Shown: positions 48,356 through 57,557 of the stretch, one piece after another
How the letters are laid out: each line of letters starts with the position of its first letter
Position numbering within the stretch: position 1 is the stretch's first letter
Assembly (NCBI GenBank): GCA_963614215.1
Contig: CAVECB010000004.1
Coordinates: 27,694 to 91,693, forward strand
DNA length: 64,000 nt
Reading direction: 5' to 3'
Source of the DNA: CAVAWX01 sp963614215
GTDB taxonomy: Bacteria > Actinomycetota > Coriobacteriia > Coriobacteriales > QAMH01
Position numbers and translations under genes: made by a program
The notes under the pieces: generated by a model
The model's input: only the letters and a program-made list of their open reading frames with translations
Told to the model about the DNA's origin: nothing
Databases searched by the model: none

Positions 48356-49315
48356 ATGGCCGAGGACAGGAGAGCCGCCCGCGCGGCCGAGGCGAAGCGC
48401 CATATCGCGACGATGAACGTCGTGTTTTCCGAGCAGACAAAGGCATCGGCTGCGGCGGCGCTTGTGTACAAGGAAGGTGCCGGCCGTATGCTCGACATCC
48501 CCGAAGCCCGCTTTGAGGCCACGCGCGCGCAGACCTTGCGCATTGATGCGGTCGAGGCGGTGATGGGTATCGCTGGCGAAAAACCGGCCGTGCTCGATTT
48601 CGCCAGCTTCACCAACCCAGGCGGCGGCTACGACCGCGGCGCCTGGGCCCAAGAGGAGGCCTTGTGCGCGGGCAGCAACCTCTTTTCCGTGCTGGAGGCC
48701 TGCACGCCTTTCTACGAGGGCAACCGCTCGATGTGGCGCGGCGGGCTGTTCACCGACAAGTGCATGTACGTGCCGGACGTGATGTTTGGCGAGGGCAACG
48801 CGATACGTCCCGCTGGTGTCGTCGTGTGCGCGGCACCCAACCGCAAGCGCGCGCTCGAAAACGGGCGCGACGAGGTGGAAATCGACCACGACCTTGCGCG
48901 GCGCGTCGAATGCGTGATGCGCGTCGCGGCCGTCCAGGGCGTGGACGGCCTCGTGCTGGGCGCTTTTGGCTGCGGCGTGTTCGGCAACGACCCGAAGCGT
49001 GTCGCGGGGCTGTTCAAGGAATGGCTCGACGCGCATCCGGGCGTTTTCGAAAACGTCGTCTTCGCGGTGCCGGGAGGGCCTAACGCGGCGGTGTTCGAGG
49101 AGACGTTTCCCCGCGTTACCCCCGCCGAGCCCCAAGAAAAGAAAGCTCAGACGGCTGTCGGCGACGACGAGGAAGACGGTGCCGAGGATTGGCGTGCGTA
49201 TGCGGACGCGGGCGCGTCGTCTGGCGCGGATAGCGGGGATGGGGGCGACTCGGGCGACGAGCCGGACGTGCCCAAAGAGGAGTGGCGCCGCAAGCTCGCC
49301 TCCCTCATGAAATAG
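48356..49315 (+). CDS. Microbial poly(ADP-ribose) glycohydrolase-like macrodomain protein (TIGR02452 family)
   Basis: A 319-residue protein. The PARG signature is intact: F-T-N-P-G-G-G-Y near residue 80 and W-A-Q-E-E-A-L-C near residue 91, giving the G-G-G and Q-E-E pair that binds and cleaves ADP-ribose. L-G-A-F-G-C-G-V-F-G-N near residue 200 is the second ADP-ribose loop. The C-terminal ~65 residues are acidic and low-complexity. The family removes ADP-ribose from targets; its partner transferase is not in this window. ATG 48356 follows GAGGAGGACGAAGGC. Confidence 0.85.
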   Translation: MAEDRRAARAAEAKRHIATMNVVFSEQTKASAAAALVYKEGAGRMLDIPEARFEATRAQTLRIDAVEAVMGIAGEKPAVLDFASFTNPGGGYDRGAWAQEEALCAGSNLFSVLEACTPFYEGNRSMWRGGLFTDKCMYVPDVMFGEGNAIRPAGVVVCAAPNRKRALENGRDEVEIDHDLARRVECVMRVAAVQGVDGLVLGAFGCGVFGNDPKRVAGLFKEWLDAHPGVFENVVFAVPGGPNAAVFEETFPRVTPAEPQEKKAQTAVGDDEEDGAEDWRAYADAGASSGADSGDGGDSGDEPDVPKEEWRRKLASLMK

Positions 49316-49347
49316 CCGCCCGCATCGAAGGGAAGGAACCGGGTCGT

Positions 49348-50049
49348 ATGCCGTTTGTCGAGTTTCAGGGCGTCTCCAAGACCTACAAGATGGGCGAGGT
49401 TGAGGTGCATGCCGTCGAGGACATGAGCTTTTGTGTCGAGCAAGGCGAGCTGGCTGTGATCGTAGGCCCTTCCGGCTCGGGCAAGACGACCTTGCTGAAC
49501 ATGCTTGGCGGCATGGACACGGTCTCTGGCGGGCGCATATTCTTGGCCGGCGCCGAAATCAGCGCCTACACGCAAAAGCAGCTCGTCGCCTATCGCCGCC
49601 ACGACATCGGCTTTGTCTTCCAGTTCTACAACCTCGTCCAAAACCTCACGGCGCTCGAAAACGTCGAGCTGGCGGCCCAAATTTGCACCGACCCCCTGCC
49701 GGCCGCCGAGGTGCTGGCTCAAGTCGGCCTGTCCGCGCGCGTGGACAACTTTCCCGCCCAGCTTTCCGGCGGCGAGCAGCAGCGCGTGGCCATCGCCCGT
49801 GCGCTCGCGAAAAACCCCAAGCTCTTGCTGTGCGACGAACCAACAGGCGCGCTTGACTACGAGACGGGCAAGGCGGTGCTGGCTCTGCTGCAAAAGACCA
49901 GCTCCGAGCATGGGCGCACCGTCGTTTTGATCACCCACAACCAGGCCTTCACCCGCATCGCGGACCGCGTGGTACACGTGCACAGCGGGCATGTGATAGG
50001 CGTCGAGCGCAACGCACACCCCGACTCGGCGCTTTCGCTGGAGTGGTAG
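49348..50049 (+). CDS. ABC transporter ATP-binding protein (MacB/LolD type)
   Basis: A 233-residue ATPase. Walker A G-P-S-G-S-G-K-T-T is near residue 40, the signature L-S-G-G-E-Q-Q-R near 140, and Walker B L-L-L-C-D-E-P-T-G-A-L-D near 160. Its length and the E-P-T-G-A-L-D variant match subunits that drive FtsX-like permeases. AAGGGAAGGAACC precedes ATG 49348. The permease gene starts 9 bases downstream, so the two form one system, probably a mechanotransmission or lipoprotein/peptide exporter rather than a nutrient importer. Confidence 0.93.
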   Translation: MPFVEFQGVSKTYKMGEVEVHAVEDMSFCVEQGELAVIVGPSGSGKTTLLNMLGGMDTVSGGRIFLAGAEISAYTQKQLVAYRRHDIGFVFQFYNLVQNLTALENVELAAQICTDPLPAAEVLAQVGLSARVDNFPAQLSGGEQQRVAIARALAKNPKLLLCDEPTGALDYETGKAVLALLQKTSSEHGRTVVLITHNQAFTRIADRVVHVHSGHVIGVERNAHPDSALSLEW

Positions 50050-50058
50050 GGGGCATCT

Positions 50059-53000
50059 GTGGCCTCGGCATTCGGCAAAGAGGTGCGTCGCCAGATCGCC
50101 TCCTCGCTCGGGCGTTTTTTGGCCATCGCCATCATGGCGGCGCTGGGCTGCGGATTTTACGCGGGGCTGCGCATGACGCCCATCGACATGGCGCTCTCGG
50201 CGGACAGCTACCTCGACGAGACAAACTTCAGCGACCTGCGCGTGGCCTCCAGCCTAGGCCTCGACGAGGATAGCCTCGAGCTTTTGCGCGACGTCGAGGG
50301 CGTCTCGGGTGTGCAGGGACAGCGTCGCGCGGACGCTTTTGCGCAGGTGGACGGGTCGCGCTACGTGGTGCGTGTCCACGAGCTGGACATGGACGCGGCG
50401 CGCGCGTCGGATTGCTCGAGCGGTGTGGCGGCCACATCCGGCGATGCGAACTACATCGACCGCCCCGTGCTGGTGGAAGGGACGTGGCCTGCGGCAGACG
50501 ACGAATGCGTGCTCGGGGCAGACGCCGTGCTCGATAAGCCTGCGGCAGTGGGCTTAACCGTCGAGATCGTCCAGATGAAAGACGACGTGGCCGACACTTT
50601 TGCCGTGCAGAAGTTCAAGGTGGTCGGCCTGGTGCGCTCCAGCGCCTACCTCTCAACAAGCGATCTGGGCTCAAGTGATCTGGGCGATGGCAACATCGAC
50701 GACTACCTCTACGTGGGCCGCGGCGCGTTTGCCGACGACATACCCTATGCCAGCGCTCTTGTCACGGTGGCAGGTGCAAAGGAGCTTTCCTATCCATCAG
50801 ATGCATACGACGCGCGCGTGGGCGAGGTGGCAAGCCGCATCGAGGCCTTGAAGGGGCGCCTGGCCGATGTGCGCCTGTCGTCTGTGAAGGCAGATGCCCA
50901 GTCGCAGCTCGACGAGAAGAAGGCCGATTTCGAGCGCGAGCGCGACGAGGCCAACAAGAAGCTCGACGAGGCCAAAGCCCAGCTGGACTCTTCGAAAGCC
51001 GAGCTGGACGCTTCGGAAGAAAAGCTCGTGCAGGGCAAGGAGACGCTCGACGCGACGCGCGCGGAGCTGCTGTCGAACCAAGAGCAGCTCGCGGCCAAGG
51101 CGGCCGAGCTCGACGCCGCCCGCGCGCAGCTGGCCGCGCAGCGCGCCCAGGCAAAAGAAGAGCTCGACGCCGCCCAGGCGCAGGCGGGCATGCTATCCGG
51201 TTCGGCGCGCACGGCTGCCCTAGCGCAGCTTGTCGAGCGCCGCACCCAGGCGCAAACCCAGCTTGCCGCCGCCCAAGCCGAGCTCGACGCCGCCTCCGCC
51301 CAAATAGAGCAAGCCGCAGCACAGCTCTCCGCGGGCTTTGCCGCCTACGCCGACGGCGTCGCCACATCGGATGCGGGCGTTGCGTCGTGGGAGGAGGGCT
51401 ATGCGAAGTGGCTGTCCGGCCTTTCGGACTACGAATCCTCGCGCAGCGAGGCCGATGCCAAGTTCGCCGACGCCGAGCGCGAGATAACCTCCGCGCAAGC
51501 CGACATCGACGCCGTGGAGACTCCGGACCTCTACGTGCTCGACCGCTCGAAAAACGAGGGCACGGCCAGCTTCAAGGCCGATTCGGAGCGCATGGACAAG
51601 ATAGCGCAGGTGTTTCCCCTTATCTTTTTCCTCGTGGCTGCGCTCGTCTCCCTCACCACGATGACGCGCATGGTCGACGAAGAACGCCTCGTCATCGGCA
51701 CGCACAAGGCTCTCGGCTACACGGGCGCGCGCATCGCCTCGAAATACCTCATCTACGCGTTCGTGGCCTCGCTGGCCGGCTGCATCGTCGGCATGGCGGC
51801 GCTCACCCAGTTCCTGCCCCGCTTCATCATCGACGCCTACTCGATTGTCTACGCCCTGCCCGTGTGCCTCTCGCCCATCGACATACCGCTTGCTGCCCTT
51901 GCGGCAGGCCTGGCCATCGGCATCACGCTGCTTGCCACCCTAGGCGCCGTCGCGGCCTCCCTGCGCGAGACGCCCGCCGCGCTCCTTTTGCCGCGCGCAC
52001 CCAAGCCGGGCAAGCGCATCTTGCTCGAGCGCGTGCGCCCCCTGTGGCGGCGCTTCTCGTTTTCGGCGAAGGTCACCGCACGCAACCTCTTCCGCTACAA
52101 GCAGCGCTTCTTCATGGCCGTCGTCGGCATCGCGGGCTGCACGGCGCTGCTGCTCACGGGGCTGGGCCTGCATGACGGGATAAACGATATCATCGACAAG
52201 CAGTTCGGCGAGTTGAACGCCTACAACCTGACCGTCCAGCTTGACGAGGGCGCCGGCGAGGAAAGCCACGAGGCGCTGGACCAGGCGCTTTCCGACAGCA
52301 GCCTCGTTCAGCGTTTCACGCAGGCGGGTCAAGAGCGCGTGCTCGTGGAATGCGACGGCGCCGCAGACGAGCAGACGACCTTCGTGGTGCCGGCCGACCC
52401 GTTGGGCTTTTCCGATTATGTGCGCCTGCGCGAACGCGTGGGCGGCGAGGCACTTTCGCTGTTTGCCGACGGCGCGATTCTGAGCGAAAAACTCGCCTCG
52501 CAGGCGGGGGTGCAGGTGGGCGACACCTTGCGCTTCTTTGCCCAAGACGACGCCGGCGAGCGCACGGGGCAGGTGCGCGAGCTGAGGGTTTGCGGCATCT
52601 GCGAGTACTACACCGGCAACTATGCGTTCATGACCTCGGCAGTCTATAAGGAGGCCATGGGAGCCGCGCCCGAGATGAACTCCGTGTTCGCGTCTGCGCC
52701 AGGCGACCAGGTCGCGCGCACGGCTTTGGCCGACGAGCTGCTGGCAATTGATGGGGTGAGTGTGGCAAGCTACACCGACGAGGCCATCGGCACCTACCGC
52801 ACCATGCTCTCCACCGTCGAGACCGTCGTCTACGTGCTGGTTGCGGCCGCCGCGCTACTCGCCTTCGTCGTGCTCTACAACCTCACCAACATCAACATCA
52901 CCGAACGCGTGCGTGAGATTGCGACGCTAAAGGTACTGGGATTTACCTCGCGCGAGGTGAACATGTACGTGTTTCGCGAGACGCTGATACTCACCGTCGT

Positions 53001-53217
53001 GGGCGCGCTTTTCGGCTGCCTGCTCGGCATATGGATGGAAAGCTTCGTCATCCAGACGGCAGAGGTCAGCCAGGTGATGTTCGGACGCGAGATTCACCTG
53101 CCGAGCTTTGCCATCGCACTCGCGCTGACCATCGGATTTTCGCTGGTCGTCACGTTGTTCATGCGACGCAAGCTCGCGCGCATCGACATGGTGGAAAGCC
53201 TGAAATCCGTCGAGTAG
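50059..53217 (+). CDS. FtsX-like ABC permease with extracellular coiled coil
   Basis: A 1052-residue permease. Helix 1 is near residues 15-35. Residues ~270-470 form a long Ala/Gln/Glu/Lys heptad region (Q-L-D-E-K-K-A-D-F, L-D-A-A-Q-A-Q-A) that is a predicted extracellular coiled coil. Two FtsX domains, each with three or four helices, lie near 520-630 and 930-1045, and two shorter helices near 690-710 separate them. GTG 50059 follows TAGGGGGCATCT. With the upstream ATPase it forms an ABC exporter of the type IV/VII mechanotransmission class; the coiled coil would reach substrate or a surface partner. Confidence 0.88.
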   Translation: MASAFGKEVRRQIASSLGRFLAIAIMAALGCGFYAGLRMTPIDMALSADSYLDETNFSDLRVASSLGLDEDSLELLRDVEGVSGVQGQRRADAFAQVDGSRYVVRVHELDMDAARASDCSSGVAATSGDANYIDRPVLVEGTWPAADDECVLGADAVLDKPAAVGLTVEIVQMKDDVADTFAVQKFKVVGLVRSSAYLSTSDLGSSDLGDGNIDDYLYVGRGAFADDIPYASALVTVAGAKELSYPSDAYDARVGEVASRIEALKGRLADVRLSSVKADAQSQLDEKKADFERERDEANKKLDEAKAQLDSSKAELDASEEKLVQGKETLDATRAELLSNQEQLAAKAAELDAARAQLAAQRAQAKEELDAAQAQAGMLSGSARTAALAQLVERRTQAQTQLAAAQAELDAASAQIEQAAAQLSAGFAAYADGVATSDAGVASWEEGYAKWLSGLSDYESSRSEADAKFADAEREITSAQADIDAVETPDLYVLDRSKNEGTASFKADSERMDKIAQVFPLIFFLVAALVSLTTMTRMVDEERLVIGTHKALGYTGARIASKYLIYAFVASLAGCIVGMAALTQFLPRFIIDAYSIVYALPVCLSPIDIPLAALAAGLAIGITLLATLGAVAASLRETPAALLLPRAPKPGKRILLERVRPLWRRFSFSAKVTARNLFRYKQRFFMAVVGIAGCTALLLTGLGLHDGINDIIDKQFGELNAYNLTVQLDEGAGEESHEALDQALSDSSLVQRFTQAGQERVLVECDGAADEQTTFVVPADPLGFSDYVRLRERVGGEALSLFADGAILSEKLASQAGVQVGDTLRFFAQDDAGERTGQVRELRVCGICEYYTGNYAFMTSAVYKEAMGAAPEMNSVFASAPGDQVARTALADELLAIDGVSVASYTDEAIGTYRTMLSTVETVVYVLVAAAALLAFVVLYNLTNINITERVREIATLKVLGFTSREVNMYVFRETLILTVVGALFGCLLGIWMESFVIQTAEVSQVMFGREIHLPSFAIALALTIGFSLVVTLFMRRKLARIDMVESLKSVE

Positions 53218-53548
53218 GAAAACGCCTTGGCCCGGCTCGGCGCTCCGCGAGGACGTTTCTTTTCGTCATGCGCATGCACGGTGAAGGTGAAAGCTGCGAG
53301 TGCAAGTCAACTTAGCCTGCAGGCTAAGTTGCGATTTTCGTGTCCGCGGGTGTCGCTAGGATATGCCTTCTAAAGACCTCGGGGATTTTACCTGTCCAGG
53401 CCATGCCCAAACGCACGCAACCGACAGCCTTTTACCCGATCTGAAAAACCCGAGGTCAGCGGCATACCTCCCAAAAACCCTTCTTAGTTATATGGAGGTT
53501 TTGGCATCCAGCCGCCCCGTTTCACCCGCAGCGTCGAGAGGAGACTTT
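53218..53548. other. Regulatory gap before the AAA protein: palindrome, promoter and folded leader
   Basis: A 331-base gap. It holds the 24-base palindrome at 53308-53331, a -10 TAGGAT at 53357-53362 and, in the transcribed leader, GACCTCGGG (53375-53383) able to pair with CCCGAGGTC (53449-53457) around a 65-base loop. ATG 53363 abuts the -10 and cannot be the start, which favours ATG 53549 with GAGAGGAGA upstream. I see no separate gene. Confidence 0.55.
53308..53331. promoter_or_regulatory. 24-bp perfect palindrome (possible operator)
   Basis: CAACTTAGCCTG is followed immediately by its reverse complement CAGGCTAAGTTG. It lies 25 bases upstream of the -10 at 53357, overlapping the -35 zone. 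Downstream it has GCGATTTTCG rather than a T-run, so an operator for a dimeric repressor fits better than a terminator. Confidence 0.6.
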
Positions 53549-56392
53549 ATGCGCTATTTCCAAGTCTTGTGTCAGGCGAAAGAAGGATATTTTTCGAGTA
53601 GAGCGGTGGTCGAGCAGACAAATATCTTGTGCAAGGAATTCGATGAAAAAGCTGCCGTGTACATGGAACCGGCAGAAGACATGAAAAACGATTTCGTCTA
53701 CATCAACGTCATTTCCCACAACAACTACATCACCTGCAAGAAGGTGGAGAAAACCGCCGAGGAGGCCATTGCGCTTTGGGATATCGCAGACAACGTCAAA
53801 ATCCTCAAAGTTTGCGAGAAGCCTTTCGTTGATATCGATTTCTTCCAGCCCTATCACGGCATGCGCAAGATAATGCGCGTGATTCCTTGCCGCGAGCTGA
53901 TGGCGCTCTTTTCCGGCCGCGGGAGAGATGTGGCAGAGATCGAGGCGCGTCCACAAAAGAAGGCGGATTGTAAAAAACTCGTTGAGGGCACTCCCTGGGA
54001 AGGTGCTCTAGGGGCCGAGTTGGAGAGGATTTTCGACACGGGCTGCACGCATCGGAAAAAAGTGAAGGGCGAAAAACCTGTGCAGTTCGTCTCCTACATA
54101 CTCGATTCCGCGGAAAACCACTTCGTGGACTCCGCTATCGAGTCGCTCGTGTGCGCGAAACTGGAAAGCGGCACGCTCCTCTCTTCCCGTGTCTTCGAAA
54201 TCGATTTCGACCGCTTCGATTTGGATTGCAGGGTAAGCCACAGCGATTTGCCGCTCAACGAGCTGTTTTCGGACCCTCTCGGATACGCGCTCAGCGGAAA
54301 CACCGTCGTTTTGAAATACGGCGGCGGAGAATCGTATGGAAGCTACAACCTAAATGCCTTCAAGTGCTTCTCAAAGATGCTTGAGGTGCTCAAACCCTAT
54401 GTTTTGGACACGCTCGTCATCCTCGCAATCAAAGGCAAGAATCCCGCTCTCGTCGGACGAGTGAAAAACATGCTCGACATGCCCGCCGTCTACATCGAGT
54501 CTTGTTTGGGGGACGGACGCTGCCTCACCAAGAAGGAAGCTGTCGAGAATTTCCGTCGGCGCGCGAAAAAAGACGGCGTTGTCCTCGACGCGAGGCTCGA
54601 GGAGATGTTTGACGAGGCAAAGGAAGCGCAAAGCCTGGTTTCAAGCGATGCAATCTACGAGACATGGAGGGCCGGCGTTGTGGGAAAAGGCGCCTACGAG
54701 CCGGAGCTAAGGGATTTTGGCGAGCGCAAGGCCAGCCGCAAAAACGGGCAGAGCGCGATGCAAAAACTCGACGAGCTGATAGGACTCGCATCCGTGAAAG
54801 AGCAGATAAAACAAGTCATCTCGTGCGAGACTATGGCAAAGGTCGAGCGTTCTTTGGGAATTGAACCCAAAAGCAGGACCTTGCACCTTGCCTTCAAAGG
54901 AGCCCCCGGCACCGGTAAGACGGAAGTGGCGAAGCTCTACGCCGAGATCTTGAAAGAAGCGGGCATCCTGGCAACGGGCGCGCTCGTCATCAAAAACGGA
55001 GCCGATTGGGATGTCGATAAGGGCTTCGAGGAAGCGAAAGGCGGCGTGTTGTTCATCGACGAGGCGTATGCGCTCATGCATTGCTCTTCGGATATAACGC
55101 GTCTGATTGCCAACATGGAAAATCACCGCGACGATGTCGTCGTGATTTTGGCCGGCTACAAAGAACACATCGACGCGCTCATCTCCACGAACCCGGGATT
55201 CAAGTCGAGGATTGGATTCGAGATAGATTTCCCCGACTACAGCACAGACGAGCTTGTAGACATCTTCGAGCTGATGTGCAGAAAAGGCGGGATGTTGCTG
55301 GAGGCAGACGCGCGCGAGGAGATGAGAAACATCATCAACCGGGCGGGCAGGCGAAGCGACCAGGGCAACGCAAGGTTCGTCCGTAAGCTCTTCGAGGACG
55401 CGTGCTTGAACAAGGATTGCAGGCTTTTCGAGCTTAAGAGCAAAGATGAGGGGCATGCCTTCAAGAAAAAGGAGGTCACGACCCTCACGAAAGGCGACAT
55501 CTTGAAAACGCGCCCCTCGGCAGATGCGGAAGAAGATGCGATGGAGCAGCTCGAGAAGATGATAGGGCTTGACGAGGTGAAAACGGAGGTGAAGTGCATT
55601 GTCGCGTTCAACAAGATGCAAAAACTCAGGCGAAGCCGCGGGCTTAACTCCTCGTTCATGCCGATGCACATGGCCTTCACGGGAAATCCTGGGACGGGCA
55701 AAACGCAGGTCGCGCGGCTGATTGGCAAAATTCTGCACCAAGAGGGCCTGCTGAGCGTGGGGGACTTCAGGGAGTGCAGCAAGTCCGATTTGGTGTATCC
55801 CGCAAGTGGGTGGTCGACGGCGATGGTAAACAACCTTTTCGAGAGCTCGATCGGGGGCGTCATCTTCATCGACGAGGCGTACTCGCTCGTCTCTTCGCCC
55901 GGCGGATGCGAAAGCGAGGCTGTCGCCGCGCTGATTGCGAACATGGAAAACCATCGCGAGGAAGTGGTCGTCATCTTCGCGGGATACGAATGCGAGATGG
56001 ACGAATTGTTCCGGAGCAACGCGGGTTTTGCGTCGAGGGTCAAGACAAGGCTTCGCTTCAGGGACTACACGCCGCGGGAGCTGGTCGAGATCTTCAAGCT
56101 GATGTCTGCGGAAAAGGACCTGGTTTTAGGCGAAGGCGTCGAGGCAGGACTCGAGGAGCTGTTTGAAAAGGCTGCCGGGAAGGAGGAGTTTGGCAACGCG
56201 CGTTTTGCCCGCAACGTGCTAGACGAGACCCTGCTCGCGCAGTCGCTGAGAATCGCCGCGTTGCCTGACGGCGGGGAGGGTCTGGATAAAGATCAGCTCC
56301 AGACCATTTTGAAGCAAGACCTTTCCGCCCCTGAAGACGTGCTCGGATCCGACCGCACGCGCTCGGTGGGCTTCACCTCGCGGCTTGTTTAA
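53549..56392 (+). CDS. Tandem CbbX/SpoVK-type AAA+ ATPase with unknown N-terminal region
   Basis: A 947-residue protein. Two intact AAA+ modules of the CbbX/SpoVK (EccA-like) group occupy about 410-650 and 670-930. Each has Walker A (G-A-P-G-T-G-K-T near 452; G-N-P-G-T-G-K-T near 713), Walker B (F-I-D-E-A-Y near 502 and 772), and the F-x-S-R sensor block (G-F-K-S-R and G-F-A-S-R). The first ~400 residues have no Walker A; their second half resembles an AAA lid, so a degenerate third module is possible. Codon use is more AT-rich than neighbours. The start follows GAGAGGAGA; ATG 53363 lies within the promoter. No RuBisCO, spore or type VII gene is nearby, so the client is unknown. Confidence 0.8.
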   Translation: MRYFQVLCQAKEGYFSSRAVVEQTNILCKEFDEKAAVYMEPAEDMKNDFVYINVISHNNYITCKKVEKTAEEAIALWDIADNVKILKVCEKPFVDIDFFQPYHGMRKIMRVIPCRELMALFSGRGRDVAEIEARPQKKADCKKLVEGTPWEGALGAELERIFDTGCTHRKKVKGEKPVQFVSYILDSAENHFVDSAIESLVCAKLESGTLLSSRVFEIDFDRFDLDCRVSHSDLPLNELFSDPLGYALSGNTVVLKYGGGESYGSYNLNAFKCFSKMLEVLKPYVLDTLVILAIKGKNPALVGRVKNMLDMPAVYIESCLGDGRCLTKKEAVENFRRRAKKDGVVLDARLEEMFDEAKEAQSLVSSDAIYETWRAGVVGKGAYEPELRDFGERKASRKNGQSAMQKLDELIGLASVKEQIKQVISCETMAKVERSLGIEPKSRTLHLAFKGAPGTGKTEVAKLYAEILKEAGILATGALVIKNGADWDVDKGFEEAKGGVLFIDEAYALMHCSSDITRLIANMENHRDDVVVILAGYKEHIDALISTNPGFKSRIGFEIDFPDYSTDELVDIFELMCRKGGMLLEADAREEMRNIINRAGRRSDQGNARFVRKLFEDACLNKDCRLFELKSKDEGHAFKKKEVTTLTKGDILKTRPSADAEEDAMEQLEKMIGLDEVKTEVKCIVAFNKMQKLRRSRGLNSSFMPMHMAFTGNPGTGKTQVARLIGKILHQEGLLSVGDFRECSKSDLVYPASGWSTAMVNNLFESSIGGVIFIDEAYSLVSSPGGCESEAVAALIANMENHREEVVVIFAGYECEMDELFRSNAGFASRVKTRLRFRDYTPRELVEIFKLMSAEKDLVLGEGVEAGLEELFEKAAGKEEFGNARFARNVLDETLLAQSLRIAALPDGGEGLDKDQLQTILKQDLSAPEDVLGSDRTRSVGFTSRLV

Positions 56393-56485
56393 GCTGTCTG
56401 CCTTGGCGAAAAGCTCGTCGAAGGCGTGTGGTTTGGTGTTGAAAATGCTTGCGTGAATGCGGCTTCCGTGGCACCCTGTTGCCTT

Positions 56486-57553
56486 ATGAAGCAGGCTGCT
56501 ACTTCCGCTTCTCGCGCACGGCGCATATGCCTGGCCTTTGCCACGGCCACGCTCTTGCTGTCCCTTTTGCTGTGTGCGCTCTGCCCCGCGTCCGCGTTTG
56601 CGACCCCTGCGGGCACCTCGCAAGCATCGTCGGGCACCGCCGCCGCAAACGGCAGCACTTCCTCTTCTTCGAGCACCAGCCTTTTCTCTGCGCTGTCTGC
56701 ACTTTCCAAAGACGAGATATCGGCGCTTTCGGCTTCCGGCCAGCAGGCCGCCTTGGTCGAGCTGCCGCGCACGAGCATGGTCTTCAAGATATCGGGCGAC
56801 ACGCCTTTCGAGTATCCCGTCTTTACCTTCTCGCTGAAGGCGGACAAAGCGGGCAGCCCCATGCCCGCCGACGCAAGCGGCATGGTGAAGACCTGCACCC
56901 TGCAAGGTGCGGGCGCTGTCGATTTCGGCTCCGTTTCCGTGGAAAAACCGGGCGTCTACACCTATACGATCTCGCAAGAGCCGGTTGCGGATGCCGCGTG
57001 GAACTGCGACACGTCCGTCTATGAGCTAAAGATCGTCGTCACGCAAAAAGACGACGGCCTGTCGGCGACCAAGACCTTGGCAAAAGACGGCCAGCAACAA
57101 GATGAGGCCGCCTTCGTCAACTCCTATCGCCTGCCCGCAAACACTGCGCAGCCCGCAGACGCATCTGAGGAAACGGGCGCCCAAGACGAGGCGGCCTTCC
57201 AGGATCGCAGCGTCGAGGTGGGGCCTTTGACGCTCGAAGAAGAAGAGGCGCTTGTCGAAGCCGAGGCAAAAGACGATGCACAATCTATGCAGTCCGGGCA
57301 ATCGGGGCAGGCAGACGAGGCATCTGCCTCGGAAAACCAGGGCAGCTCGACCGAGCCGCAGATGCGCCCGCAGCCCGCCGCCGACGGCCTTGCCACCGGC
57401 GAGCACGCCTCGGCCCGCACTCCTGTGCAGGCCACGCCAGAAGCCGACCCGACGCTTGTGGCCGTCGTCGTCACTGCTGCTGTGGCCGCTATCTCCATCG
57501 CCGGCGTAGCAGCAGCCACCTTTTTGCGTACAAGAAAGAAAGAGCAGGCCTGA
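56486..57553 (+). CDS. FctA/Spy0128-type pilin-like surface protein
   Basis: A 355-residue protein. A signal peptide follows a basic start (S-A-R-A-R-R). A Spy0128/FctA pilin domain lies near residues 85-215 (Y-P-V-F-T-F-S-L-K-A, K-P-G-V-Y-T-Y-T-I-S-Q-E, Y-E-L-K-I-V-V-T), the fold that forms Lys-Asn isopeptide bonds. A Glu/Ala/Ser-rich stalk follows, then a membrane helix and R-T-R-K-K-E-Q-A. No L-P-x-T-G or close variant precedes the helix, so it appears membrane-anchored rather than sortase-linked. ATG 56486 is chosen for the signal peptide; upstream GTG codons are possible and no strong binding site is seen. Confidence 0.72.
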   Translation: MKQAATSASRARRICLAFATATLLLSLLLCALCPASAFATPAGTSQASSGTAAANGSTSSSSSTSLFSALSALSKDEISALSASGQQAALVELPRTSMVFKISGDTPFEYPVFTFSLKADKAGSPMPADASGMVKTCTLQGAGAVDFGSVSVEKPGVYTYTISQEPVADAAWNCDTSVYELKIVVTQKDDGLSATKTLAKDGQQQDEAAFVNSYRLPANTAQPADASEETGAQDEAAFQDRSVEVGPLTLEEEEALVEAEAKDDAQSMQSGQSGQADEASASENQGSSTEPQMRPQPAADGLATGEHASARTPVQATPEADPTLVAVVVTAAVAAISIAGVAAATFLRTRKKEQA

Positions 57554-57557
57554 CTTT

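Noticed and set aside
48206..49135. Long minus-strand reading frame extending the 200-residue unknown protein
   Set aside because: It runs antisense to the PARG-like gene, is Arg/His/Ala-rich as expected of a GC-rich shadow, and the GTG at 48205 has its own binding site.
53308..53331. Palindrome as an intrinsic terminator of the ABC permease
   Set aside because: No T-run follows, and it sits immediately upstream of a -10 box; operator is a better reading.
53363..53548. N-terminal 62-residue extension of the AAA protein from ATG 53363
   Set aside because: That ATG touches the -10 box, the segment is unlike the rest of the protein, and ATG 53549 has a strong ribosome binding site.
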